Source: Bradyrhizobium embrapense (GTDB lineage: Bacteria; Pseudomonadota; Alphaproteobacteria; Rhizobiales; Xanthobacteraceae). Taken from it: a DNA stretch of 64,000 nucleotides. A program made the translations under genes and the position numbers. The stretch spans positions 124,001 through 188,000 of the forward strand of contig NZ_LFIP02000011.1 of assembly GCF_001189235.2 (NCBI RefSeq), written 5' to 3'. The notes beneath the pieces are model-generated. The model saw only the letters and a program-made list of their open reading frames with translations, did not search any database and was not told where the DNA came from. Below are positions 52,043 through 60,223 of the stretch, piece after piece. The first letter of the stretch is position 1; every line of letters starts with the position of its first letter.

Positions 52043-52067
52043 AACGGGAAAAAACGGCAATGGTTTC
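52043..52067 (-). promoter_or_regulatory. EcfG-like promoter, one mismatch
   Basis: On the minus strand: GAAAC, 16 bases, CGTT. The -10 is perfect and the -35 differs from GGAAC at one base. It ends 39 bases before the ATG of the Gly/Tyr-rich protein. Confidence 0.35.
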
Positions 52068-52315
52068 GCTCGGCGCCGACGCAGCTTAACTCGAGAACAT
52101 CGAGCTTCCGCCACAACAGGAAGTTCAACGTTGCGTTCAGTGCCGCGCCGCGGAAGCGCTCCATGGCCATTGCCTGACGTGGCCGCGTTAACTTTGTTGA
52201 GTTCGGCGAGAATCGTCTTACACAGTCGGACTTCTGCGGGCGCCCGAAAAGAACCAGGTGGGACGCGAGGCCCTCAACGGCGTTCCGACAGGAGGCGATA
52301 GGCAGGGGAGGTGCG

Positions 52316-52575
52316 GTGAACTTCCAAGTCACTGTGCTCGAGATCCTGGTTAGTATCCCGAGGGGGTTCGCCGTCATGGCCGACCTCAAGCGCGATATGG
52401 CGATTCTGGCGACGAGGGGGCGACTGGGCCGAGCGGACTAAGCGCCTCGCCGCTCGCGCGCCCGAACTCGACATCCTCTCGCATGGTCGCGCTTCTGAAA
52501 GACGGATGGCACATCACTGAGAAGGGTCGTGCCGTGCTTGAGTTAATGCAGGTGGGACCGCCGAGATGCGGACGG
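52316..52575 (+). pseudogene. Frameshifted relic of a small winged-helix-like protein gene
   Basis: A good ribosome site (ggggagg) and a GTG at 52316 start a protein-like frame (FQVTVLEILVSIPRGFAV, then MADLKRDMAILAT) that stops at 52439. The sense continues in another frame from about 52425 (WAERTKRLAARAPELDILS), and in the third from 52483 (LLKDGWHITEKGRAVLELM). Joined, the pieces make one protein of about 80 residues ending in a winged-helix-like W-x-I-T-x-K-G-R motif. Two indels separate them. Confidence 0.65.
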
Positions 52576-52813
52576 AGAACGCCGCGCCTCGGCAAGCCGT
52601 CGGCTTCAGGCCCCACTTCGATGTCCCAGCTTCTTGCCGCCAAGCGCTCTGGCCGAAGCCGGCGCCTGCACCGTCGCCGTGCGGCACGCGACACGGCCGC
52701 CGAAGCGTGTTGGGTACGTATTCACCGACTCATTTTGGGTGATCGGGAAAAATAGGAAACTTTGCTGACGTCTTGAGTTACCAGAAGCTGGATCGGTCGC
52801 CGGGAGCGTGAAG

Positions 52814-53020
52814 ATGGTCGACGGTGTCGTCTTGAAGAATGCCGCGGAGACCGCCTGGACAGTCTACCGGGCGCGCCACTCTGACGTCGGTCCGCAGGAC
52901 AGCCGGCGCTGCCTTCTCGAACGCTACCTGCAAAGGAAAGGGGAAGAGCGAGAGAGCGATACCGAAGAACTCGCCGGCTTCGGGATTGCCTACCTGCACC
53001 GCCTCCCCGGAGACGGATGA
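52814..53020 (+). CDS. Small hypothetical protein (68 aa)
   Basis: A soluble 68-residue protein starting MVDGVVLKNAAETAWTVYRARH and continuing RRCLLERYLQRKGEERE, ELAGFGIAYLHRL. It is helical with a basic middle. The ATG at 52814 is preferred over a GTG two codons earlier. The stop overlaps the start of the next small gene, so the two form a mini-operon with the glycosyltransferase gene. Confidence 0.55.
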   Translation: MVDGVVLKNAAETAWTVYRARHSDVGPQDSRRCLLERYLQRKGEERESDTEELAGFGIAYLHRLPGDG

Positions 53021-53151
53021 AGACGAGCATGAAAATGCTCGTCATACGCGTAGCTCGGGGGAGCACAAGGCCCTTTGCGACGCTGCTCGCGATCGCCTTT
53101 CTCATCTCCGCGGTCGTCGTGATCGGCTTGCGGGTCGTCTTTGGTGACTGA
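53017..53151 (+). CDS. Small single-pass membrane protein (44 aa)
   Basis: A 44-residue ORF overlapping the previous stop (ATGA). A basic N-terminus (MKTSMKMLVIRVARGSTR) is followed by one TM helix (LLAIAFLISAVVVIGLRVVF). It ends 3 bases before the glycosyltransferase ATG. Translational coupling on both sides supports it as a real gene. Confidence 0.5.
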   Translation: MKTSMKMLVIRVARGSTRPFATLLAIAFLISAVVVIGLRVVFGD

Positions 53152-53154
53152 TCG

Positions 53155-54183
53155 ATGCGGATCGCGCAGCTTGCTCCCTTGGCCGAGAGTGTTCCTCCAA
53201 GGTTGTATGGTGGCACGGAGCGGGTGATCGCATGGCTGGTGGATCAGCTGGCCGAACTCGGGCACGACGTCACCCTGTTCGCGAGTGGAGATTCGAGAAC
53301 GAAGGGGAAGCTCCATGCTGTTTGGCCGCGCGCGTTGCGGTTGGGGCGGAAGGGCGTCGATCCAAATGCCGCCTGCGCTCTGCTGATTGAGGCCATCGCC
53401 GAGCGCGCAGGCGAATTCGATGTGATCCACTCGCATGTCGACTGGTTGCCTCTACCAGTCCTAGCTCGCTCGGGTGTGCCGTTTCTGACGACCATGCATG
53501 GGCGGCTCGATCTTCCCGGCTTGTCCGACGTCGTCGGCGCGTTTCCGCAGGCCCCATTCGTCTCCATTTCAGACAATCAACGCCAGCCCCTTCCGGGCGC
53601 GCACTGGATCGCGACGATTCCGCACGGACTACCCAAGGATCTGTTTTGGCCGTCTTACGAATCGGGTTCGTACCTGGCTTTTCTCGGGCGACTTACCGCG
53701 GAGAAAGGCCCAGAGGATGCAATACGCATCGCCCGCGCCGTCCGGATGCCGCTGCGGATTGCCGCCAAGATTCCCCGTGCGGAGACGGTCTACTTCAAAA
53801 AGAAGCTCGAGCATGAGATCGACGGAGAGAATATCATGCTGATCGGCGAGGTAGACGAAGTCCGCAAGCAACCGTTCCTCGCGGGTGCCGCCGCCTTGCT
53901 GTTCCCGATCAATTGGCCCGAGCCCTTCGGCCTGGTGATGATCGAGGCAATGGCGTGTGGGACGCCTGTGATCGCCTATCGCTCCGGATCGGTCCCGGAA
54001 ATAGTGGAGGACGGAGTCACCGGCTTTATTGTGGACAGCGAGGAGCAGGCGATCGAAGCCGTCAAGGAAGCCGTGCGGCTGGACAGAAGAACGGTCCGCG
54101 CCCGCTTCGAGGATCGTTTTGTCGCCCGTCGCATGGCGAGGGAATACGAAAGCCGGTATCGCGAGCTGGTCGCACGCAGTTGA
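53155..54183 (+). CDS. Glycosyltransferase family 4
   Basis: A 342-residue GT-B enzyme. The N-terminal donor-free domain opens with MRIAQLAPLAESVPPRLYGGTERV, where the GGTE loop is typical. The C-terminal domain has the E-x7-E motif in WPEPFGLVMIEAMACGTPVIA and the GSVPEIVEDGVTGFIV nucleotide-binding end. It would transfer a sugar from a nucleotide sugar to a polysaccharide, lipid or osmolyte. It is a lone glycosyltransferase, so its product is unclear. Confidence 0.88.
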   Translation: MRIAQLAPLAESVPPRLYGGTERVIAWLVDQLAELGHDVTLFASGDSRTKGKLHAVWPRALRLGRKGVDPNAACALLIEAIAERAGEFDVIHSHVDWLPLPVLARSGVPFLTTMHGRLDLPGLSDVVGAFPQAPFVSISDNQRQPLPGAHWIATIPHGLPKDLFWPSYESGSYLAFLGRLTAEKGPEDAIRIARAVRMPLRIAAKIPRAETVYFKKKLEHEIDGENIMLIGEVDEVRKQPFLAGAAALLFPINWPEPFGLVMIEAMACGTPVIAYRSGSVPEIVEDGVTGFIVDSEEQAIEAVKEAVRLDRRTVRARFEDRFVARRMAREYESRYRELVARS

Positions 54184-54430
54184 CGCCGCTCGAAGAACTC
54201 GGTGCTGCTGCTCTCGCGCTCAAGTCCGACGGTCAGTCCGACGCTGTGGCGGAGAGGGAATGGCCAGCGGTCTTTGCCCGTTCGGCCCAGGCCAGAACTC
54301 CAGGTGCGTTAGCGGGCGGACGAGGGTTCTGTAGGTTAATGCGCGCTTGCCATTCCGCGAAGCAGCATCCCCGGCTCGCCGGAGAAAGTCCTAGCATCGA
54401 TCTCGCGCAATTGCCGAAATTTCCCGATTC
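54184..54430. other. Intergenic stretch without a supported gene
   Basis: Open frames here are composition artefacts continuing from the glycosyltransferase gene; nothing recognised before the promoter at 54431. Confidence 0.3.
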
Positions 54431-54455
54431 GGAACCGAACGCCACGCCGAGGGTT
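54431..54455 (+). promoter_or_regulatory. EcfG-like promoter of the long DUF1236 gene
   Basis: GGAAC, 16 bases, GGTT, ending 28 bases before the ATG. It is the same variant found before the short DUF1236 paralogue, which argues that the paralogues share regulation. Confidence 0.45.
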
Positions 54456-54483
54456 GATCGGCTTCCACATTAGGGAGATTCAG

Positions 54484-55590
54484 ATGAACAAGCGTTTATT
54501 CTTGGCCACGACCGCTGCGGTCGCCATCGCGACTTCGGCGTTTGCGCAGTCTTCTCCAAACACGTCAAGCTCCAGTCCGTCCACGACGCAGCGTCAGCAG
54601 GATACATCGACCACGTCGCCCTCGACATCGACCACGTCACCCGGTTCGTCATCCGGACCCGCACCGACGAATCCTTCGTCGAATTCCGCCCAGACGCAGG
54701 CTCCGTCGACGAACGGTCAGACCGCGGCCGGCCAGTCGTCCAATTCCGGAAGCGGCACGAACACGACACAAGCGCCTGCCCCGAACAATTCGGCCAACCA
54801 GGCTCAGACCAATCCCTCCAACCAGGGCACAACACCCTCGAACCAGGCGCAGACCAATCCGCCATCAAGCACGAACAATCAGACGCAGAGCGCCAATCCG
54901 CCCGCGTCGAACACCAACCAGGCGCAGTCGCCGATGGGTAGCGGATCGACAAACGCCGCGCAGCAGCCAAACAATCAGCAAAACACTGCTGACCGTTCCT
55001 CGAACACCAACGTGAATGCCGCGGCGAACATCAACGACCAGCAGCGGACGCGCATCAGCACGTCGATCTCGCACCTAAACGTGCAGCCGCTCACCAGCGT
55101 GAACTTCTCGTTATCGGTGGGCACCGTCGTGCCGCGGGACGTCCACCTGCAGCCACTGCCCGCCGACGTCGTCGAGATCGTGCCCCAGTATCGAGGCTAT
55201 AACTTCGTCCTGGTGAAAGACGAGATCGTGATCGTGGAGCCGTCCACCTACAAGATCGTGACGGTCCTGCCCTACTCCGGCCGCTCGACCGCGTCGGCGC
55301 CGGCGCGCACCGAGCAGCGTAGGGTAACGTTCAGCGACCGCGATCGCGAGGTCGTCCGCAAGCACGCCAAGGCGCGCCCGGTCGAACGCGAGAGTCGCAC
55401 GACCGGCAGTACCGTCCGGACCGAGATGCGGACCGGCGAGCGCGTGCCGGAGGACGTTGAGATTGAGACCTTCCCGGACGAGGTCTATCGGGATGCTCCG
55501 AGCCTTCGCGAGTACCGGTACATCAACCGGGACAGCCGTACCTACATCGTCGAGCCCCACGAACGTCGCATCATCGAAGAGATCGACTGA
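54484..55590 (+). CDS. Secreted DUF1236 protein with a long Ser/Thr/Asn/Gln/Pro-rich region
   Basis: A 368-residue protein. A signal peptide (FLATTAAVAIATSAFAQ) is followed by about 170 residues of low complexity made of S, T, N, Q, P, A and G, with repeated NQAQTN-P units. Then come two DUF1236-type domains: VNFSLSVGTVVPRDVHLQPLP with YNFVLVKDEIVIVEPSTYKIV, and MRTGERVPEDVEIETFP with YRYINRDSRTYIVEPHERRI. The architecture suggests an exported, flexible tether carrying two small domains. The ribosome site gggag is 7 bases before the ATG. Confidence 0.82.
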   Translation: MNKRLFLATTAAVAIATSAFAQSSPNTSSSSPSTTQRQQDTSTTSPSTSTTSPGSSSGPAPTNPSSNSAQTQAPSTNGQTAAGQSSNSGSGTNTTQAPAPNNSANQAQTNPSNQGTTPSNQAQTNPPSSTNNQTQSANPPASNTNQAQSPMGSGSTNAAQQPNNQQNTADRSSNTNVNAAANINDQQRTRISTSISHLNVQPLTSVNFSLSVGTVVPRDVHLQPLPADVVEIVPQYRGYNFVLVKDEIVIVEPSTYKIVTVLPYSGRSTASAPARTEQRRVTFSDRDREVVRKHAKARPVERESRTTGSTVRTEMRTGERVPEDVEIETFPDEVYRDAPSLREYRYINRDSRTYIVEPHERRIIEEID

Positions 55591-55607
55591 CTCGCGCAAA
55601 GGAGAAC

Positions 55608-55936
55608 ATGATGAAGACCGTCCTTCTAGTCTAGGAGCGCTCGGGGCCACGCTGTCGGCCTCTGCGGGTGCCGCCCAGTCGCGCCCGCGGCCATCGCGAC
55701 GACCGAGGTTGGTGGCGCCAAGCAGATCCGTCTCTTCTGTGACGAGTATGGCCGTTGCTGCCGGACGCCGACCCGCGGCCCCCGCTACGTCCACCGCCGC
55801 TACGGCAGGGACGACGAGTATGTGGTTCGCCGAAGTCACGGCCACTATGGCCGCCCCCGGCTGCTACGTCCGCGGCTATGGCTACTACGGTGGTCCCCCG
55901 AGCATCGGCTTCAGCTTCGGCACCCGAAGCTGGTGA
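55608..55936 (+). pseudogene. Multiply frameshifted gene for a small exported Arg/Tyr/Gly-rich protein
   Basis: After a ribosome site (aaaggaga) the frame MMKTVLLV stops at 55632. The signal-peptide sense resumes in another frame (LGALGATLSASAGAAQ). The mature part is in the third frame (KQIRLFCDEYGRCCRTP, PRYVHRRYGRDDEYV), and the end returns to the second (GCYVRGYGYYGGPPSIGFSFG). At least three indels are needed to rebuild a protein of about 107 residues. It lies right after the DUF1236 gene and before a perfect terminator. Confidence 0.65.
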
Positions 55937-55943
55937 ACTTGAG

Positions 55944-55970
55944 AAGGGGCCGCTCTCCGAGCGGCCCCTT
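55944..55970 (+). terminator. Strong intrinsic terminator
   Basis: AAGGGGCCGCTC and GAGCGGCCCCTT form a perfect 12-bp stem with a 3-base loop, followed by cgattctattctgctttc. It ends the DUF1236 transcript after the relic. Confidence 0.8.
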
Positions 55971-56292
55971 CGATTCTATTCTGCTTTCGCGGAGCACTCG
56001 CCTCGCCTGCCCTCGGAAGTTCAGATCCGGCACATCCGCCATAAGCCCACGGTTGTTGGCTGTGTTGGGATTTTTCTTGACCTCCCGGTGCACACCCGTG
56101 CGTACGCCACTTTCTAAGCGCTGTGAAACTTGAACTCTCGCTCCAATCCGTCATGGGCAAGTTTGAGCCAGCTTCAGACAAACAACGGCCATTCCAGCAA
56201 ACTATTGGAAGCGTCGGCGCCTGTGTTCGGAGCGGCGTTTGGATCGCCTGCCTCGTGGGCCAATTGACGAACGCAACCGGAGCGGCGACCTG
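55971..56292. other. Intergenic stretch without a supported gene
   Basis: No frame with a ribosome site or motif on either strand. The convergent gene at 56293 ends at its right edge. Confidence 0.3.
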
Positions 56293-56940
56293 CTACTTGC
56301 AGCCGCGGCAAATCGTGAGCTTGCCCTTTAGTTTGTCATCTTCCCTGGGATCGACCGATTGCTGCCCAGAGACACGATCCGCTTCTTGACCGCGCTTGGA
56401 CTGCTTTGCCGCGCGCGACCTGACGGGTCGCGTCGTCCGGCTTGACGCGTCATTGTCGTCGACGGTGCCGACGCTAAAGCCATCGTAATCGGTGGCCGGC
56501 TTGGCCAATGGCGGCAGCCTGCCGATCGCCGGTGCTGGCGAAACATCGTCGGGCGCCGACGGCGTGTCCTTGACAGTGGCAGATGGTGGGGCGGATGCCA
56601 GTGGCGGCACATCTTTAGCGGCTCGGGCTGGAACCGAGCCCTTGGCGGTCTCCGCCGGCGGCGGAACGTCATCCATCGCCGGTGACGACCCAACATTGCT
56701 CTTTGCTGATGACGTCGGATGTTTGCCCGCCACCCGCGGCGGCGACACGCTCGGTGCCGCCATCGGCGGCCAAACGCTGTTGGTGGGGGCGGCGGCCGGA
56801 GGTGCCGTCCCCTGTCCACTTAACGGCGGCGGCGGAGCAAGCGAAAGTGGCGGGGCCAGCGACGTCTGACATCTCGCGCCGTCGTGGAACAAAACACCAG
56901 CGGCCAACAAGCCAAGGGCAAACAGCGCAGCGTTTTTCAT
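56293..56940 (-). CDS. Secreted Pro/Ala/Ser-rich protein of unknown function
   Basis: A 215-residue protein starting MKNAALFALGLLAAGVLF, a signal peptide. Most of the chain is proline-rich and disordered (LAPPLSLAPPPPLSGQG, repeated PPLA and PSAP units). The last 60 residues are basic (RSRAAKQSKRGQE). It ends in TICRGCK, a C-x-x-C that might hold heme or metal or form a disulfide. The ATG at 56940 is chosen over upstream ATGs that would hide the signal peptide. Confidence 0.6.
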   Translation of the reverse strand: MKNAALFALGLLAAGVLFHDGARCQTSLAPPLSLAPPPPLSGQGTAPPAAAPTNSVWPPMAAPSVSPPRVAGKHPTSSAKSNVGSSPAMDDVPPPAETAKGSVPARAAKDVPPLASAPPSATVKDTPSAPDDVSPAPAIGRLPPLAKPATDYDGFSVGTVDDNDASSRTTRPVRSRAAKQSKRGQEADRVSGQQSVDPREDDKLKGKLTICRGCK

Positions 56941-57144
56941 TTGGCGTTTCGCAAATCGCTTTGACTGAAAGGAATGGATCGCGTGACTTGGCCACGTTTC
57001 GGCAAAAATATCCATGCCTGAGATGGCGGTCAAAATTGACGGAAATGGGGAGTCAACGGCGGAAACGAGCGCACTTCGGTCCGCTTGTGGTCTTTCGGCA
57101 ACCCTCCTTATCAGCCCCTTGAATGGATTCGTCGCGAGTCCTTA

Positions 57145-57169
57145 GGAACGCGCATCGTCTGCGACCGTT
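57145..57169 (+). promoter_or_regulatory. Perfect EcfG (general stress response) promoter
   Basis: GGAAC (57145-57149), 16 bases, CGTT (57166-57169). This is an exact match to the sigma-EcfG promoter of alphaproteobacteria. It ends 35 bases before the YciF-like gene, a family that is stress-induced in many bacteria. Confidence 0.8.
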
Positions 57170-57204
57170 GCTCCGCAAGCTCAGCTCAGAAAATGGAGTA
57201 AGCA

Positions 57205-57708
57205 ATGGGACTCTTCACCAAAGACATCAAAACGCTGAATGACCTTTTCGTGCATACCCTGCGTGACATCTATTATGCGGAGCAGCAGATCATGAAAAAC
57301 CTCCCAGACATGATCGAGAAGGCAAGCGACCGAGCTCTGAAGAAGGGATTTGAAACTCATCTCGCCGAGACGAAGAACCAGATCATGCGACTGGAACGAG
57401 TCTTCAAGATGCACGGCGTCGAGGCCAAAGGCGTGAACTGCCCTGCGATCGATGGCATTCTGGAAGAAGCCAGTGACGTAGCCGGCGATGTCGACGACAA
57501 GACGGTGCTGGATGCGGCACTTATCGCCGCAGCCCAGGCCGTCGAGCATTACGAGATCACCCGCTACGGATCGCTGATTGCGTGGGCCAAGAGGCTGGGC
57601 CGTAATGACTGCGCTGCCGTTCTGCAGGAAACCCTCGACGAGGAAAAAGCAACGGACAAGAAGCTGAACGATATGGCCGTGAGCGGCGTCAATCAACGCG
57701 CCGCCTAA
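57205..57708 (+). CDS. YciF-like ferritin-fold protein (DUF892)
   Basis: A 167-residue four-helix protein. The conserved DUF892 start is FTKDIKTLNDLFVHTLRDIYYAEQ; helices bearing the di-iron ligands follow (HLAETKNQIMRLE; AQAVEHYEITRYG; LDEEKATDKKL). It is cytosolic and probably binds iron or peroxide under stress, though the reaction is not known. The gene lies behind the perfect EcfG promoter and may be read through into the next three plus-strand genes. Confidence 0.88.
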   Translation: MGLFTKDIKTLNDLFVHTLRDIYYAEQQIMKNLPDMIEKASDRALKKGFETHLAETKNQIMRLERVFKMHGVEAKGVNCPAIDGILEEASDVAGDVDDKTVLDAALIAAAQAVEHYEITRYGSLIAWAKRLGRNDCAAVLQETLDEEKATDKKLNDMAVSGVNQRAA

Positions 57709-57800
57709 TTCATCACAGCCGCACAATCGGCTACCCATGATGACAGCCGGCCAACGGTACGGCCTGCATGTCGTGCGCAATCATTCGGAGCTTAGCGGGA

Positions 57801-58193
57801 ATGAGCGTTAAGGACACTTTCGTAGGAACTGCCAAGCAATTCGTCGCCGAGATCGTAGGTGACGGAAGGCTTGCGAATGAGGGCTCGCGTCAAGCGGTCG
57901 GGAGGCGGCCGGAAACGGTCGACTTTGCAGACGATGTGGCAGGGGAAAGGCCGATGCTGCAACCCGATGAGCTGCCTGGTCCACCGGAGGTGCTACATCC
58001 GGATGAAAACCGGTTGACTGCTTTGCTCGGCCACGCCGCGCTGGCTGTTTGGGCGGACCTTCCGCGGGACGCGCAGGAACGCCTGTTCGCAGCAGCGGCA
58101 GCCGACGAAGAAATGGCAAACGCCCTTGCCTTGTTTCTGCATGATCGGCATCCGAGGACGGCGCACCCGCCCAGGCCGACACGGCTAGCGTAG
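57801..58193 (+). CDS. CsbD-like hypothetical protein
   Basis: A 130-residue soluble protein. The first 35 residues (DTFVGTAKQFVAEIVGDGRLANEGSRQ, a G-x-x-K-x4-G-D-x-x-L-x-x-E-G pattern) look like a CsbD stress domain. The rest (LTALLGHAALAVWADLPRDAQERLFAAA) is helical and unrelated to CsbD. CsbD proteins are stress-induced in many bacteria. The ATG at 57801 has a purine-rich site (gcggga) upstream. It lies 92 bases after the YciF-like gene. Confidence 0.55.
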   Translation: MSVKDTFVGTAKQFVAEIVGDGRLANEGSRQAVGRRPETVDFADDVAGERPMLQPDELPGPPEVLHPDENRLTALLGHAALAVWADLPRDAQERLFAAAAADEEMANALALFLHDRHPRTAHPPRPTRLA

Positions 58194-58221
58194 GCCGGAA
58201 CACGCCGCCGATGAGACACAG

Positions 58222-58404
58222 ATGTCAGTCAAACCCGAAAAGCCGAAAATGACATCGCCGAAACCTTCGAAGGCGGAGCGCGGCAAGCGACGCGTTATCG
58301 TGGAGCACACTGGCAAGGCCGAAATGCAAGACCACGATCTTGTCCATGCCGAGGGTGGGACGGTCGGGCTCGGCGAAGGCGATGATCTCAACCTCGACGA
58401 CTAG
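58222..58404 (+). CDS. Small hypothetical protein (60 aa)
   Basis: A charged 60-residue protein with a basic first half (PKPSKAERGKRRVIVEHTG) and an acidic end (GEGDDLNLDD). It is probably disordered. The preceding context gives little ribosome-site signal. It stands between the CsbD-like and SDR genes on the same strand and is probably co-transcribed. Function unknown. Confidence 0.45.
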   Translation: MSVKPEKPKMTSPKPSKAERGKRRVIVEHTGKAEMQDHDLVHAEGGTVGLGEGDDLNLDD

Positions 58405-58427
58405 CCAATGACGCGAAGGATGACCGA

Positions 58428-59195
58428 ATGACCAACCGTTTTGAAGGCAAAGTCGTGATCGTGACGGGCGCGGCGTCCGGCATCGGAGCAGCAACCGCGC
58501 GCCGCTTTGCGTCCGAAGGAGCGAGCATCGTGCTTGTTGACCGCGAGGAGATGAAACTCGCGGATGTCACGAAAGAACTTGGGTTCGGCCGCGCCCTTGC
58601 TCACACGGCAGACGTCTCTGACCCAGACGCCGTGGACGAGATGGTGGCGACCACGATCAAGTACTTCGGCCGGCTCGACGTCCTCGTGAACAACGCGGGC
58701 GTTCACGAAGGCGGAGACCCCAAGACCATTACGAACAATCAGTGGCGCAAGGTCATGGCCACCGACGTGGACGGTGTGTTTTTCGGCTGCCGCGCTGCGC
58801 TGCCCCATTTGGAGAAAACCAGGGGTTCGATAGTGAACACCGCCTCAGTGTCGGGGACCGGTGGTGACTGGGGCATGAGCCCGTATAACGCGGCGAAGGG
58901 CGCTGTGGTCAATCTTACGCGCGCTCTCGCCATGGATCTCGGTAAGAGAGGCGTGCGCGTCAATGCGGTTTGTCCATCCCTGACGCGGACCGGAATGACC
59001 GCCGACATGATGGACGACAAGGAACTGCTGGCGAGGTTCGCCGAGCGAATCCCGCTCGGCCGCGTCTGCGAACCAGAGGAGATCGCCTCCGTGATCGCTT
59101 TCCTCGCAAGCGACGATGCGAGCTTCATGACCGGCGCCAACGTGGCCGTCGATGGCGGCGTATCTGCCTCGAACGGCCAACCGCCGCAGCAGTAG
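58428..59195 (+). CDS. Short-chain dehydrogenase/reductase
   Basis: A 255-residue classical SDR. Cofactor motif TGAASGIG, NNAGVHEGG, and the catalytic Tyr-Lys in MSPYNAAKGA are intact. The Asp in IVLVDREE favours NAD. The C-terminal segment (IASVIAFLASDDASFMTGANVAVDGG) is of the glucose-1-dehydrogenase/FabG type. Its position in a stress cluster hints at a role in detoxifying or osmolyte metabolism, but the substrate is not predictable. Confidence 0.85.
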   Translation: MTNRFEGKVVIVTGAASGIGAATARRFASEGASIVLVDREEMKLADVTKELGFGRALAHTADVSDPDAVDEMVATTIKYFGRLDVLVNNAGVHEGGDPKTITNNQWRKVMATDVDGVFFGCRAALPHLEKTRGSIVNTASVSGTGGDWGMSPYNAAKGAVVNLTRALAMDLGKRGVRVNAVCPSLTRTGMTADMMDDKELLARFAERIPLGRVCEPEEIASVIAFLASDDASFMTGANVAVDGGVSASNGQPPQQ

Positions 59196-59264
59196 CCGGT
59201 GTTGAGCACGACCCGCCCCCTGCCGGCTCCTCGAAGCCAAATGGCTGGGCCCGACGTCCTTCTA

Positions 59265-59290
59265 GGAACAATCCTCGTGTCGCCCCCGTT
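59265..59290 (+). promoter_or_regulatory. Perfect EcfG promoter before the pyrophosphatase gene
   Basis: GGAAC (59265-59269), 17 bases, CGTT (59287-59290). Transcription should start about 7-8 bases further on, right at the ATG at 59299, implying a leaderless mRNA. Confidence 0.75.
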
Positions 59291-59298
59291 TTCTGGGA

Positions 59299-59814
59299 AT
59301 GAACAAGCTCCTTTCACTGCCCGCTTGGGCCGACGACGAACGTGTGCATGCCATCGTCGAGACTCCGCGCGGGAGTACCTGCAAAATCGATTTCGACCCA
59401 GAGCTCGGCTTCTTCACCCTTTCCAAGCCTTTGATGTCCGGACTCAGCTATCCATACGATTGGGGCTTTATCCCGTCCACGAGAGCCCCAGACGGCGATC
59501 CGCTCGATGTTCTGATCATCCATGACGCACAGACTTACCCCGGCGTAGTCCTCAAATGCAGGCCGGTCGGCATCCTCGAGGTCGAGCAGAAGGCCCACGG
59601 TAAGAAGGAGCGTAACGACCGCATCTTCGCCGTGCCGGACCGCTCTCCGGCCGAAACAGAGCTCATGGATATCCGTCATCTCCCCTCTCGCGCATGCGAT
59701 GAACTCGAACAGTTTTTTCGGGCCACGAACGCTCTGGAGAACAAGCAGCTGAAATTCCTAGGCTGGCGGGGGCCGAGACGTGCCGTCAAGACCATCAAGC
59801 GGCTGTCAAGGTAG
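59299..59814 (+). CDS. ppa: Inorganic pyrophosphatase, class I
   Basis: A 171-residue enzyme hydrolysing pyrophosphate to two phosphates. The class I metal motif DGDPLDVLI and flanking YPYDWGFIPST are intact, and PGVVLKCRPVGILEVE follows. It is a stress-region paralogue rather than the usual housekeeping copy, judging by its EcfG promoter. The N-terminus is placed at 59299; the promoter ends only 8 bases upstream. Confidence 0.88.
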   Translation: MNKLLSLPAWADDERVHAIVETPRGSTCKIDFDPELGFFTLSKPLMSGLSYPYDWGFIPSTRAPDGDPLDVLIIHDAQTYPGVVLKCRPVGILEVEQKAHGKKERNDRIFAVPDRSPAETELMDIRHLPSRACDELEQFFRATNALENKQLKFLGWRGPRRAVKTIKRLSR

Positions 59815-60105
59815 CGCGCGAGCTCCGCAGTCTCCCAGGCGGAGAGCATGTCTGCCACGTCGAAATCAACCCCTCCGCTACTGATTAGACCTTAGTGGCC
59901 GTGGTGCGTGACGGTGCTGACTCTGAGCAGGTGCTCGTATCGGCCGAACTGCGGCTGAAGCAGCGGTACTCGGTCCGATTCGATTGGTGAGCGACACGAT
60001 TTCATTGCAGCGTCTCCCGCCGAGCAACGGCTGGTTCGAGTACCACGAGAGCGGAACCTTCGTGAGGATGCTCAAGCCAGGCAGATCTCCTGGCCTGACA
60101 AGAAA
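59815..60105. other. Intergenic stretch, no gene supported
   Basis: A 142-codon frame from 59984 is open but lacks a ribosome site and motif and runs through hairpins; it is not taken as a gene. Confidence 0.3.
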
Positions 60106-60196
60106 CGGCCCCAGCGAGGGGCCGACGTTGCAACGCCGCAAATTGCCACTGTTCCCGAACGAGAACGGCCCCAGCGAGGGCACTAGCTGGGGCCGT
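60106..60196. repeat. Pair of CGGCCCCAGC hairpin repeats
   Basis: ACGGCCCCAGCGAGGG occurs at 60105-60120 and again at 60165-60180, 60 bases apart. The first forms CGGCCCC-AGCGA-GGGGCCG; the second pairs with GCTGGGGCCGT at 60186-60196 (11-bp perfect stem). A related CCCCAGC hairpin is at 62088. They may be terminators or a dispersed hairpin family. Confidence 0.6.
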
Positions 60197-60223
60197 GAGG
60201 TGACGCCTGAGGGGTGGCCAGCG

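Noticed and set aside
52003..52389. A 128-codon minus-strand ORF
   Set aside because: Overlaps the promoter region of the Gly/Tyr-rich gene and the better-supported relic; no protein-like pattern.
60105..60196. A CRISPR array
   Set aside because: Only two repeat copies with internal dyad symmetry and a single 44-base interval; no cas genes.
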